The notes beneath the pieces are model-generated. The model searched no databases, was not told where the DNA came from, and saw only the letters and a list, made by a program, of their open reading frames with translations. Shown one piece after another: positions 8,564 through 15,258 of a stretch of DNA of 64,000 bases. A program made the translations under genes and the position numbers. Origin of the DNA: Palsa-504 sp963835775 (lineage in GTDB: Bacteria; Actinomycetota; Actinomycetes; Streptosporangiales; Streptosporangiaceae); the NCBI GenBank assembly GCA_963835775.1, contig CAWIHB010000021.1, positions 44,016 through 108,015 on the forward strand, read 5' to 3'. How positions within the stretch are numbered: the first letter of the stretch is position 1; every line of letters begins with the position of its first letter.

Positions 8564-9247
8564 CTAGGTGCGGCAGCTGATCTCCAGGCCGTCAGACTCC
8601 GGGAACGCGACGGAGACGTAGCCGCGGGCCGGATCGCGGACGTGGGACAGATAGTCGGCCATCTGGGCGGCCATGGAGACGGTGTCGTCGGCCAGGACGA
8701 GGGCGCCGGGCGCCAGCCGCGGCTCGAGCAGGCGCAGGACCGGGAGGTAGAGCCCCTTCCAGCCGTCCAGCAGGACGAACTGGACCGGCCCGGCCAGGCC
8801 GGCCAGGGTCTGCCGGGCGTCGCCTTCCAGGATCGTGACCCAGTTGGCCAGGCCGGCCTCGGCGATATTGGCGCGGGCCCGGGCCACCTTGGCCGCGCTG
8901 AGCTCGGTGCTGATCACCCGGCCGGTGCCATTGTCCCGGACCGCGGCGGCGAGGTGGATGGTCGATATGCCGAACGACGTGCCGAATTCCACCACCGTGT
9001 CCGGCTTGCTCGACCTGGCCAGCGCGTACAGGAGCTGGCCGGCCGCGGGTGAAACCGGGATGTAGAGCTCGGCGAAGGCGTCGGCCTGTTCCCGGGCGGA
9101 CATCCCGGTCAGTGCGCCCGGGAACTGGCCACCGGGATGACGCGCGGCCAGGCCGACCCGGCGGTCATCGTCGTGGTCCGCGGCCTGGAACAGGCGGTCG
9201 AGCAGGTCGCGGACGGGCGGGGAGGCGAGGGAGTTCGGCATCCTCAC
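8564..9247 (-). CDS. Class I SAM-dependent O-methyltransferase
   Basis: A 227-residue enzyme of the catechol/caffeoyl-CoA O-methyltransferase type. The SAM-binding motif I is VVEFGTSFGIST (about residues 87-98), followed by an acidic residue in STELSAAK, EGDARQTL (motif III region) and the metal-binding and catalytic-face segment FVLLDGWKG. The VLADDTV segment also fits the family. Substrate not predictable. It lies between the two phasin-like genes on the same strand but is separated from copy 2 by a terminator hairpin, so it probably has its own promoter. Confidence 0.88.
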   Translation of the reverse strand: MRMPNSLASPPVRDLLDRLFQAADHDDDRRVGLAARHPGGQFPGALTGMSAREQADAFAELYIPVSPAAGQLLYALARSSKPDTVVEFGTSFGISTIHLAAAVRDNGTGRVISTELSAAKVARARANIAEAGLANWVTILEGDARQTLAGLAGPVQFVLLDGWKGLYLPVLRLLEPRLAPGALVLADDTVSMAAQMADYLSHVRDPARGYVSVAFPESDGLEISCRT

Positions 9248-9286
9248 AGCCTAGAGGGCAGGCTGGCGTACGTTCCGGGAACTAAA

Positions 9287-9321
9287 GTACGCGGCAGCCC
9301 GCTGTGCGGGCTGCCGCGTGC
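9287..9321 (-). terminator. Terminator after phasin-like gene 2
   Basis: A near-perfect 16-base stem GTACGCGGCAGCCCGC / GCGGGCTGCCGCGTGC with a 3-base TGT loop, 80 bases past the stop of the 9404-9694 gene. Confidence 0.85.
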
Positions 9322-9403
9322 TGGTCCCGCCCGGCCGGCGTGAAGGGGGGGCGGCGCCGTCGGGCGGGTGCTCGGCGTGGGTGCCCTGCTCGGCGGGGGT
9401 GCC

Positions 9404-9694
9404 TTACTTGGCGCCACTGGGCAGCAGCGGGGCCGCGGTCTTGATCAGTTCCTCGGCGAACTTCTTCTGGCTGGTGAGCAGCTGCGCAGCGAAGTCATAG
9501 GCGCCGGTCACGACGTCCTCGGGCTTGGGCACCCAGTCGCCGAACGGCAGGCTGACGGCGGGCAGCTCGGGGGTGAAGGACTGGACGGTTTCGACCCAGG
9601 TCTTGATCGTCTCGAGCACGATTTCCTGACCCTTGCGGGTGGCGGACAGGAGCCCTTCCTCGAGCTTCTGGGCAGTGATGATGGCGGTGGCCAT
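9404..9694 (-). CDS. Phasin-like small amphipathic helical protein (copy 2)
   Basis: A 96-residue paralogue of the 8060-8377 protein: GLLSATRKGQEIVLETIKTW, then FGDWVPKPEDVVTGAYDFA and LLTSQKKFAEELIKTAAPLL. Start ATG at 9694 is preferred over the in-frame ATG 15 bases upstream because GGAGG sits six bases before it. Like copy 1 it has no signal peptide or membrane helix and is likely a granule-surface or other amphipathic helical protein; the phasin assignment is by resemblance only. It has its own promoter-operator and terminator. Confidence 0.7.
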   Translation of the reverse strand: MATAIITAQKLEEGLLSATRKGQEIVLETIKTWVETVQSFTPELPAVSLPFGDWVPKPEDVVTGAYDFAAQLLTSQKKFAEELIKTAAPLLPSGAK

Positions 9695-9718
9695 TTCTTT
9701 CCTCCTCACGGCTGATAT

Positions 9719-9775
9719 TGCTAACTATACCAAGCATGATTGAGATGTCAAGCGAAATGCTTGACGTACGCAGCA
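9719..9775 (-). promoter_or_regulatory. Promoter-operator of phasin-like gene 2
   Basis: Same architecture as 8416-8472: -35 TTGACA (9751-9746), 16-base spacer, -10 TATAGT (9729-9724), with a TCAAGC-N5-GCTTGA dyad over the -35 and a CCAAGC half-site by the -10. Here the dyad is perfect. Confidence 0.8.
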
Positions 9776-9913
9776 GGTCCGGCCTGCGGGGCGGACACCG
9801 GTTGGGACACGGGCTCGGCGGTATATCGGATCGTTCGCATTCATGGCACAATCCACCTGAGGCGGGCCGTGACAGGCCTGCTCCTTGCTGGCCAGGCGTC
9901 TGGGGGAGGAGCG

Positions 9914-10470
9914 GTGAACGAGCTCACCGTTACGTACGAAAATCAGCGAGTTGTGGCCCAGCCCGGACAGGTCGTGCAGATCGGCAGGCGGGAAGACTGC
10001 GCGATCGTGATCGATGATCCGCGGGTGTCCAGGGAACACATGCGGCTGACCTTCGGGCAGCAGGGCTACTGGCTGCTGGAGAACCTGGGCCGGGCGGGCA
10101 CCTTCGTTTCCGGGCAGCCGGTGAACCAGTTCTTCGTGACCCAGCCGACCGAAGCCCGGCTAGCGGCGCCGGACGGGCCGGCGGTGCGCCTCGAGCCGGT
10201 CGCCGCGCCGACCCAGGCCCGGGCCGCCGCGGCCTCGCCGGCCTTCGCCGGGGCGGGCGCGGCCGAGGCGGGAGCCCCGCCGGGCTATCAGAACCCGCCG
10301 GGCTATCCGAACCAGCCGGGCCAGGCCCCGCCGGGCTATGTGAACCAGCCGGGCCAGCAGGCCCCGCCGGGCCAGCAGAACTGGAGGCCCGCGGCGGGAC
10401 CGCAGCCGCCGCCGGGTCCCCCGGTGCCTGGCTACCTGGGCCAGGCATCCGGGGCTGCCTGGTCCTGCCG
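9914..10470 (+). CDS. FHA-domain N-terminal part of a frameshifted FHA-PrsW protein
   Basis: The frame starts at GTG 9914 after GGGGGAGGAG. It encodes an FHA phosphopeptide-binding domain (residues ~1-90: VVQIGRREDCAIVIDDPRVS with REHMRLTF and NLGRAGTFVSG), then a Pro/Gly/Gln linker with repeated PPGYQNPPGYPNQPGQ-type units. Sense coding in this frame fades at about 10,440-10,470; the next frame (+1) then reads LSGHTGGIFHTLVPIRSWL straight into the PrsW-like membrane domain. The two parts almost certainly make one protein of about 500 residues in relatives. Either a one-base insertion exists in the genome or the assembly has an error in this GC-rich stretch. The out-of-frame continuation to 11146 is not credible protein. 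Confidence 0.75.
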
Positions 10471-10568
10471 CGTCGCTGAGCGGCCATACGGGCGGCATTT
10501 TCCACACGCTGGTCCCGATCAGGTCGTGGCTGACCGACCCCGCGCTGCGCCAGTGGCCGCGGCTGCTG

Positions 10569-11417
10569 GTGGCGGTCTACGCCCTGGTCCCGGTGATCCT
10601 GCTCGTCCTGCTGCAGAACACCACCAACCTCGAGACGCTCGGCTGGGTGTACTGCCTGTACATCGCGCCGCTGTGGGCCCTGGTGTTCTGGTGGCTGATC
10701 CGCCCCGGGCCGTTCGGCCGGCTCGAGCTGGGCTTCACCGTGATCATCGTGGCCGCGGAGTACGTGCTGATACCGGCACTCACCATTCCGTGGGAGCACG
10801 GCCTTGCCCCCAGCAACACCAGCCACAACCTGATCCAGTACATCTACGGCATCGGCCTGGCCGAGGAACTGACCAAGGCGCTGCCGATCCTGATCTTGTC
10901 GTTGTTCCTGCTCAAGGTGCGCAAGACCAAGCTCGACGTGCGGATGTGGATGTTCCTGGCCACGCTGTCCGGCCTGTACTTCGGCGTCTACGAGGCGTCC
11001 AAGGTGTACGTGCCGCTGGACATCGTGACCATCGCCAAGGGCGGCGCGATCGGCATTCCCGAATTCGTCGAGCGCGTGTTCCTCGACGGTTTCCAGCACG
11101 CGCTGTGGGCCGGCGTGGCCGGATTCTTCATCGGCCTGGGCACTAACTACCGCCGGCAGCGGTTCCTGCTGTGGACCATGGGGCTGGCCATCCCGGCCGT
11201 ACTGCACGGGCTGAACGACTGGAGCCTGTCCGGGGTGTTCGGTTCCGACCTGTGGATCTGGATCCTGATCCAGGCCTTCTCGGTCTTCCTGTTCCTGGGC
11301 TACGCCTCATCGGCGCACCGGATCGAGCAGGAGGTCAGGCATACGCCGATCTTCCGCGGCGAGTCGATCCTGATGGACCCGTCGCAACTGCAGCGGCCGC
11401 CGCCGAACGGCGGCTAG
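10569..11417 (+). CDS. PrsW-family intramembrane protease (C-terminal part of the FHA-PrsW gene)
   Basis: An integral membrane protein with about eight helices and PrsW-type catalytic motifs: EELTK (in GLAEELTKALPIL), FQHALW and VLHGLND. Family members are glutamic-type intramembrane proteases; PrsW itself cleaves anti-sigma factors. The conventional GTG start is at 10569, but homologous-looking sequence in this frame begins near 10,440 (SLSGHTGGIFHTLVPIRSWLTD), so the ORF is the back half of the FHA gene upstream, separated by a one-base frame shift. If the shift is an assembly error, the protein would be an FHA-gated membrane protease. It converges on the kinase operon; the stop codon sits in a terminator hairpin. 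Confidence 0.82.
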   Translation: MAVYALVPVILLVLLQNTTNLETLGWVYCLYIAPLWALVFWWLIRPGPFGRLELGFTVIIVAAEYVLIPALTIPWEHGLAPSNTSHNLIQYIYGIGLAEELTKALPILILSLFLLKVRKTKLDVRMWMFLATLSGLYFGVYEASKVYVPLDIVTIAKGGAIGIPEFVERVFLDGFQHALWAGVAGFFIGLGTNYRRQRFLLWTMGLAIPAVLHGLNDWSLSGVFGSDLWIWILIQAFSVFLFLGYASSAHRIEQEVRHTPIFRGESILMDPSQLQRPPPNGG

Positions 11418-11478
11418 GGCCGCCGTTCGGGAGTGCCGCCGCTCGGGAGTGCCGCCGTTCGGGAGTGCCGCCGTTCGG
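11403..11478. terminator. Terminator hairpin over the PrsW stop, followed by 16-bp repeats
   Basis: CCGAACGGCGGC-TAGG-GCCGCCGTTCGG (11403-11430) is a perfect 12-base stem whose loop holds the TAG stop. Its right arm is then repeated three times in the unit GAGTGCCGCC-G[CT]TCGG (11431-11478), so the left arm can pair with several right arms. It lies between convergent genes and probably stops both. Confidence 0.75.
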
Positions 11479-11482
11479 CGGG

Positions 11483-12814
11483 CTAGCGGGGGCGGGGCGG
11501 GCCTAAGCTGATGCGGCCGCGGACTTTGCCGAAGTCGATCTGCATGGGGCGGACGGCCATGCGCTGGCTGGGGGCGACGCGCTTGGGGTCCTCGCCGTCG
11601 GGAGCCACGGTCCAGGTCTGGTCGGTCAGGTTCCGCAGGATCACGCGGCCGGGACGGCCGGGATGCGGTTCGACGCTGGCGCAGGCGGTGCGGTACTCAC
11701 GGTCGCGGAACAAGTGATGCCTGGTCAAGGTGGCGCCGTCGGACAGGACCAGGGTGCCGCCGGGGGCCTTGAGGGTCGGCGGCGGGGGCATGATGTCGCG
11801 GCACTGCCAGCAGCGCTGGCCGGGTGTCTCCAGGTCGTAGTAGACCGGCACGGCGCAGGCCGGGCAGGCGCCCACGCAGTCGTGCAGGTTGAGCAGGATC
11901 GGGCGCCAGGTGCCCTCGAGCACCCGGCCGTACAGGGACGCGTCGTGCAGCCCCTTGGTGAAGGCCTGGGTGAAGGCCCGGCGGACCTGCAGCGGGTAGA
12001 TCGGCCACCAGGCCGCCACGCTGTCCCCCGGCAGCGGCCCGTTCGAGCGGTCGTCCGGGTCGAAGATGAACAGCGGATGCACGCCGAAGTTGCGGACCAG
12101 CAGTTCGGTCTCTGAGATGTGCCCGCCCTGGTCCCAGGTGTAGGAGGCGTCGGCCCTGATGCCCAGCAGCGGATGGCCGTGCATCAGCAGGTAGAACAGC
12201 AGCACGGCCAGCGAGTGCAGGTCGGTGACGGTCGACGGGAGCGCCTCGTCGCGCAGGATCTCCGGCGCCATGAACGGCCCGGTCCCCTTGACCAGCGTGG
12301 GGTCACCGTCGACGCCAACGTTGTCGTTGTCGATGATGGCCACCTCGCAGGCGTCCTGGTCGACGCGCAGGTTGCCGAAGCTGATGTCCCGGTAGCACAG
12401 CCCGGCGCCGTGCAGGGCGGAGAAGGCGTCGACCAGCTCGCGCCCGATGGTGGCCACGGCGCGGAACGAGGGGTTGGACTCCATGTTCAGGATGGGCGCC
12501 AGCGAGCCGAACCGCGATTCGAGCAGCGGCATCAGGTACCCGAAACCCGGCATCTGGTCCGAGAAGACCAGATCGATGGGCCAGACAAACGAGCGGTGCG
12601 GCGGCTTGCCGCGCTGGATGAGCACCGAGATGGACTTGCGCAGATCGTCGCTGCCCGGGCCGTAGCGGATCCACTTGACCGCGAACGGCGCGCCGCCGAG
12701 CCGGGCCTGGTGGACAACACCCTGGCTGCCCTGGCCGAGCAGGTTCTCGACCGTCACCAAAGCACCGCCCCGTTCCATCCGGAGCGTCTGTCCCGGCTGA
12801 ATCAGCCCGTCCAT
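11483..12814 (-). CDS. Ser/Thr protein kinase-like protein with zinc ribbon (TerY-P triad type)
   Basis: A 443-residue cytosolic kinase-like protein. The kinase fold runs from about residue 20 to 300: glycine loop LLGQGSQGVV, Lys in FAVKWIRY, catalytic loop YRDISFGNL (HRD changed to YRD), and IIDNDNVG in place of DFG, still with the metal-binding Asp. A four-cysteine zinc ribbon (CPAC ... CWQC) follows at ~320-345, then a small C-terminal domain of beta type. This layout is seen in kinases encoded with TerY-like vWA proteins and phosphatases. It is the last gene of a four-gene operon downstream of the vWA gene; no PP2C phosphatase is in this operon. Likely phosphorylates partners that the neighbouring FHA domains bind. 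Confidence 0.85.
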   Translation of the reverse strand: MDGLIQPGQTLRMERGGALVTVENLLGQGSQGVVHQARLGGAPFAVKWIRYGPGSDDLRKSISVLIQRGKPPHRSFVWPIDLVFSDQMPGFGYLMPLLESRFGSLAPILNMESNPSFRAVATIGRELVDAFSALHGAGLCYRDISFGNLRVDQDACEVAIIDNDNVGVDGDPTLVKGTGPFMAPEILRDEALPSTVTDLHSLAVLLFYLLMHGHPLLGIRADASYTWDQGGHISETELLVRNFGVHPLFIFDPDDRSNGPLPGDSVAAWWPIYPLQVRRAFTQAFTKGLHDASLYGRVLEGTWRPILLNLHDCVGACPACAVPVYYDLETPGQRCWQCRDIMPPPPTLKAPGGTLVLSDGATLTRHHLFRDREYRTACASVEPHPGRPGRVILRNLTDQTWTVAPDGEDPKRVAPSQRMAVRPMQIDFGKVRGRISLGPPRPR

Positions 12815-12922
12815 CTCATCGATCCCCTTCCGCTGCGGGCGTTCACATCCCGCCAGCGGTCTTGTGCCTGGCCGGCCTGTCCGTGCCGTTGTCCCTGCTG
12901 GGGTTGGCCGGCCGAAACGTCA

Positions 12923-13645
12923 TCAGATGATTGTGTCCTGGTCAAATATCCGCTGGCTCACTCCCTCCTGCCCGCCGAACAGGCGGCGGGCCACCGCGCT
13001 GCGGTCGGCGCCGACCTCCGACATCCGGGAGACGGCCAGGGAGGCGGCCACCAGGCGGTTGGCGATCTCCTCGGTGCTGTTGGCCACCAGGACCGGGACG
13101 CTGGCGTCGCCGATGAACTTGTTCAGCGAATCGGACTGGGCGTCGCGGCCGATGGCGATGGCGAGCCGCAGGGCGGCCCGGCCCGCGGGCTGGGCCATCA
13201 GGGTGTTCAGGCCCGCCTCGAACTTGCCCGGCGGGTCGGTGGCCAGCCCGTCGGTGATCAGCAGCAGCGCCGGGCGCAGCGCCCGGCGCTCGATCCGGCC
13301 GGGCGCCAGCGCCTCGGCGGCCAGCGCGAACGCCGGGCCCATGTTGGTCAGTCCCTTGGGCACCGGCTGGAGCGGCTTCCAGCGGATACTGGAGACCGGC
13401 GTCGGGTCCGGGATGTGCCAGCGCGGCTCGGTGGCGAAGGCCACCGACCGGATGAAAACCTGGGCCTGCTCCTGGTCACGTTCCCAGGCCGCCAGGTTCG
13501 GCATCATGTCCGCGATCGCGTAGTTCAGGGCCTGGATCTTCTCGCCCTTCATCCCCCAGGAGCAATCGGCCAGGATGATGAAGTGCAGCGGCCGCCTGGC
13601 AATGCCGCCGCCGGGCATCTTGATGGTCGGAGTCGGCGTTACCAT
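12923..13645 (-). CDS. TerY-like von Willebrand factor A domain protein
   Basis: A 240-residue single vWA domain protein. The metal-ion-dependent adhesion site is LADCSWGM (D-x-S present, second Ser of DxSxS replaced by Gly), with further residues in GLTNMGPAF and LLITDGLATD. TerY-type proteins occur with kinases and PP2C phosphatases in stress-linked systems. It sits 108 bases upstream of the kinase on the same strand. Start is the ATG at 13645; an internal ATG at 13618 (MPGGGIARR) is an alternative. Probably cytosolic, acting as a scaffold or substrate of the adjacent kinase. Confidence 0.85.
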   Translation of the reverse strand: MVTPTPTIKMPGGGIARRPLHFIILADCSWGMKGEKIQALNYAIADMMPNLAAWERDQEQAQVFIRSVAFATEPRWHIPDPTPVSSIRWKPLQPVPKGLTNMGPAFALAAEALAPGRIERRALRPALLLITDGLATDPPGKFEAGLNTLMAQPAGRAALRLAIAIGRDAQSDSLNKFIGDASVPVLVANSTEEIANRLVAASLAVSRMSEVGADRSAVARRLFGGQEGVSQRIFDQDTII

Positions 13646-13706
13646 AGGCGGCCTGCCAATCCCGCCTGGCCGCGGGGTCCGCGGCCAGGCGCTCCTTCAG
13701 TCATGA

Positions 13707-15221
13707 TCATGATGACGCGGGTGCGGGGGTCGGAGACGCAAGCGGCGAGGCGTTGTTCGTCCACCACGTGTCGAGGGCCGAGAACGCGGTGTTCGCGGCA
13801 CCCTGTCCCACGATAAACGCATTCTCGGTCGGGAACGTCCAGGTGTAGGCGGGCTCGTTCAGGGTGCTGCCGGTGCCGACCCATTCGCACTCGAGCACCT
13901 GGCCGTCACGGGCCGGGAAGAAGTTGTCGTGCCAGGCCGTGGTGCCCTGGGCGCTGGTGCTGTTGCCGGGCGGGCAGTTCGACCCCGCGGTGGAGGTGTC
14001 GAAACCCCACCATTTGTTGTAGTTCGCGAACGTGGTCTGGTAATCGGCGGCCGTCTTGACCTGGTAGGCGTACACGTAACCGCTGGGCAGGCCGGGGTCG
14101 GTGCAGGTCAGCGCCTGGACCAGGCCGGGCATGGTCCAGTTGAAGGGCGGCGACTGGGCCTTGCACTGAGTGGCCGGGTCGTCGATGTCCTGCGGCAGCA
14201 GCGAGGTCAGCGAGGCCAGACCGGTGCTGGTGCCAGTGTTGGTCGGCGTCGGGCTCGGCTTCTGGGTGGCCGAATGGGTCACCGGCGGGGTGGGCGTGGG
14301 AGTGGGCTTGACCTTCGGGCTGTTGAACACTCCCCCGGCGAGCAGGGCCACGACCAGGATCACTACGACCGCCGCGGCACCGCCGCCGTAGAGGAGGCCC
14401 TTGTTGTTCCGGCGCTTGGGCGGCTGCCCGCCGCCGCCGGGTCCCCAGATGGGCGGGGTCGGGGTGGGCGTGCCCACCCCGCCGACGGCCGGGGAGGGGT
14501 TGGAGAAGCTGCCGTAGCCGGCCGGGGGCGGCGGCGGGGGGCCGCCGTAACCGCCGCCGCCCGCGGGCGGCTGGGAGCCGCCGTAGCCACCGCCGGCCGG
14601 GGCGCCGCCGAAACCGCCGCCGGAAGGAGGCTGGGAGCCGCCGAAACCGCCGCCGGCGCCGGCGCCGGGGGTGCCGCCGAAACCGCCGCCGGCAGCCGGG
14701 GCGCCGCCGTAACCGCCGCCACCGCCGGGGACGAAGGTCGGGTCGGCGGGCGGCGGGTTGGTCGGCTGGTTCGGCGCTGCGTACGGGGCGTAGCTGGTGA
14801 CCGTCTGCGGCGGGGCGGGACCGACGACCGGAGGCGGGTTCAGCCCGCCGGGACCGGGCGGTGGCGGCGGCGCCTGGCTCGACTGGACCGGGTAGCCGAG
14901 AGCCTGGGCGTACTCCGAGGTGACCCACATGCTGGCCGCCGGGTCGAGGGACCGGCGGTCGACCAGGGAACGAGCAACCAGCTGAACGGCGGTGTTCGGG
15001 TCGAGGTGCTGTTCCTGGACGTGCTGGGTCAGCTCGCCGGCAATGTCAGCTTCGGCCCCGGTGACCAGGAGGCTGCGCTCCCGCGGCAGGTCGGGCAGAA
15101 GATCTGTGACAAGGTTGCCGATCATCCGCGGGTCGCTGAGCACGCGCTGGCCATAGTCGTTGGCCACCGAGCCCAGCGCCTCGTGGGCCTCGCCTTGTGG
15201 GTCCAGTTGCTGTTCGGTCAT
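13707..15221 (-). CDS. Membrane protein with Gly-rich region and secreted C-terminal domain
   Basis: A 504-residue protein. Residues 1-110 form a soluble, mostly helical cytosolic domain. A long disordered stretch of Gly/Phe/Pro repeats (GGGFGGTPGAG, SQPPSGGGFGG) follows to about residue 270. After a basic cluster (KRRNNK) is one membrane helix (GGGAAAVVVILVVALLAGGVF), a Pro/Thr spacer, and an extracytoplasmic domain of ~180 residues with several cysteines and aromatic residues (ALTCTDP, YNKWWGFD, VLECEWVG), reminiscent of serine/threonine-kinase sensor domains. Second gene of the FHA-protease/vWA/kinase operon, so it may be the sensor or membrane anchor of that system; function otherwise unknown. 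Confidence 0.72.
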   Translation of the reverse strand: MTEQQLDPQGEAHEALGSVANDYGQRVLSDPRMIGNLVTDLLPDLPRERSLLVTGAEADIAGELTQHVQEQHLDPNTAVQLVARSLVDRRSLDPAASMWVTSEYAQALGYPVQSSQAPPPPPGPGGLNPPPVVGPAPPQTVTSYAPYAAPNQPTNPPPADPTFVPGGGGGYGGAPAAGGGFGGTPGAGAGGGFGGSQPPSGGGFGGAPAGGGYGGSQPPAGGGGYGGPPPPPPAGYGSFSNPSPAVGGVGTPTPTPPIWGPGGGGQPPKRRNNKGLLYGGGAAAVVVILVVALLAGGVFNSPKVKPTPTPTPPVTHSATQKPSPTPTNTGTSTGLASLTSLLPQDIDDPATQCKAQSPPFNWTMPGLVQALTCTDPGLPSGYVYAYQVKTAADYQTTFANYNKWWGFDTSTAGSNCPPGNSTSAQGTTAWHDNFFPARDGQVLECEWVGTGSTLNEPAYTWTFPTENAFIVGQGAANTAFSALDTWWTNNASPLASPTPAPASS

Positions 15222-15258
15222 TATCTGGTCCTCCCGGACTTTCTGTTAGCGTCTGCTG

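Noticed and set aside
10475..11146. Continuation of the FHA frame past the break
   Set aside because: Arg/Ala/Pro-rich nonsense in a frame opposite in phase to a clear membrane protease.
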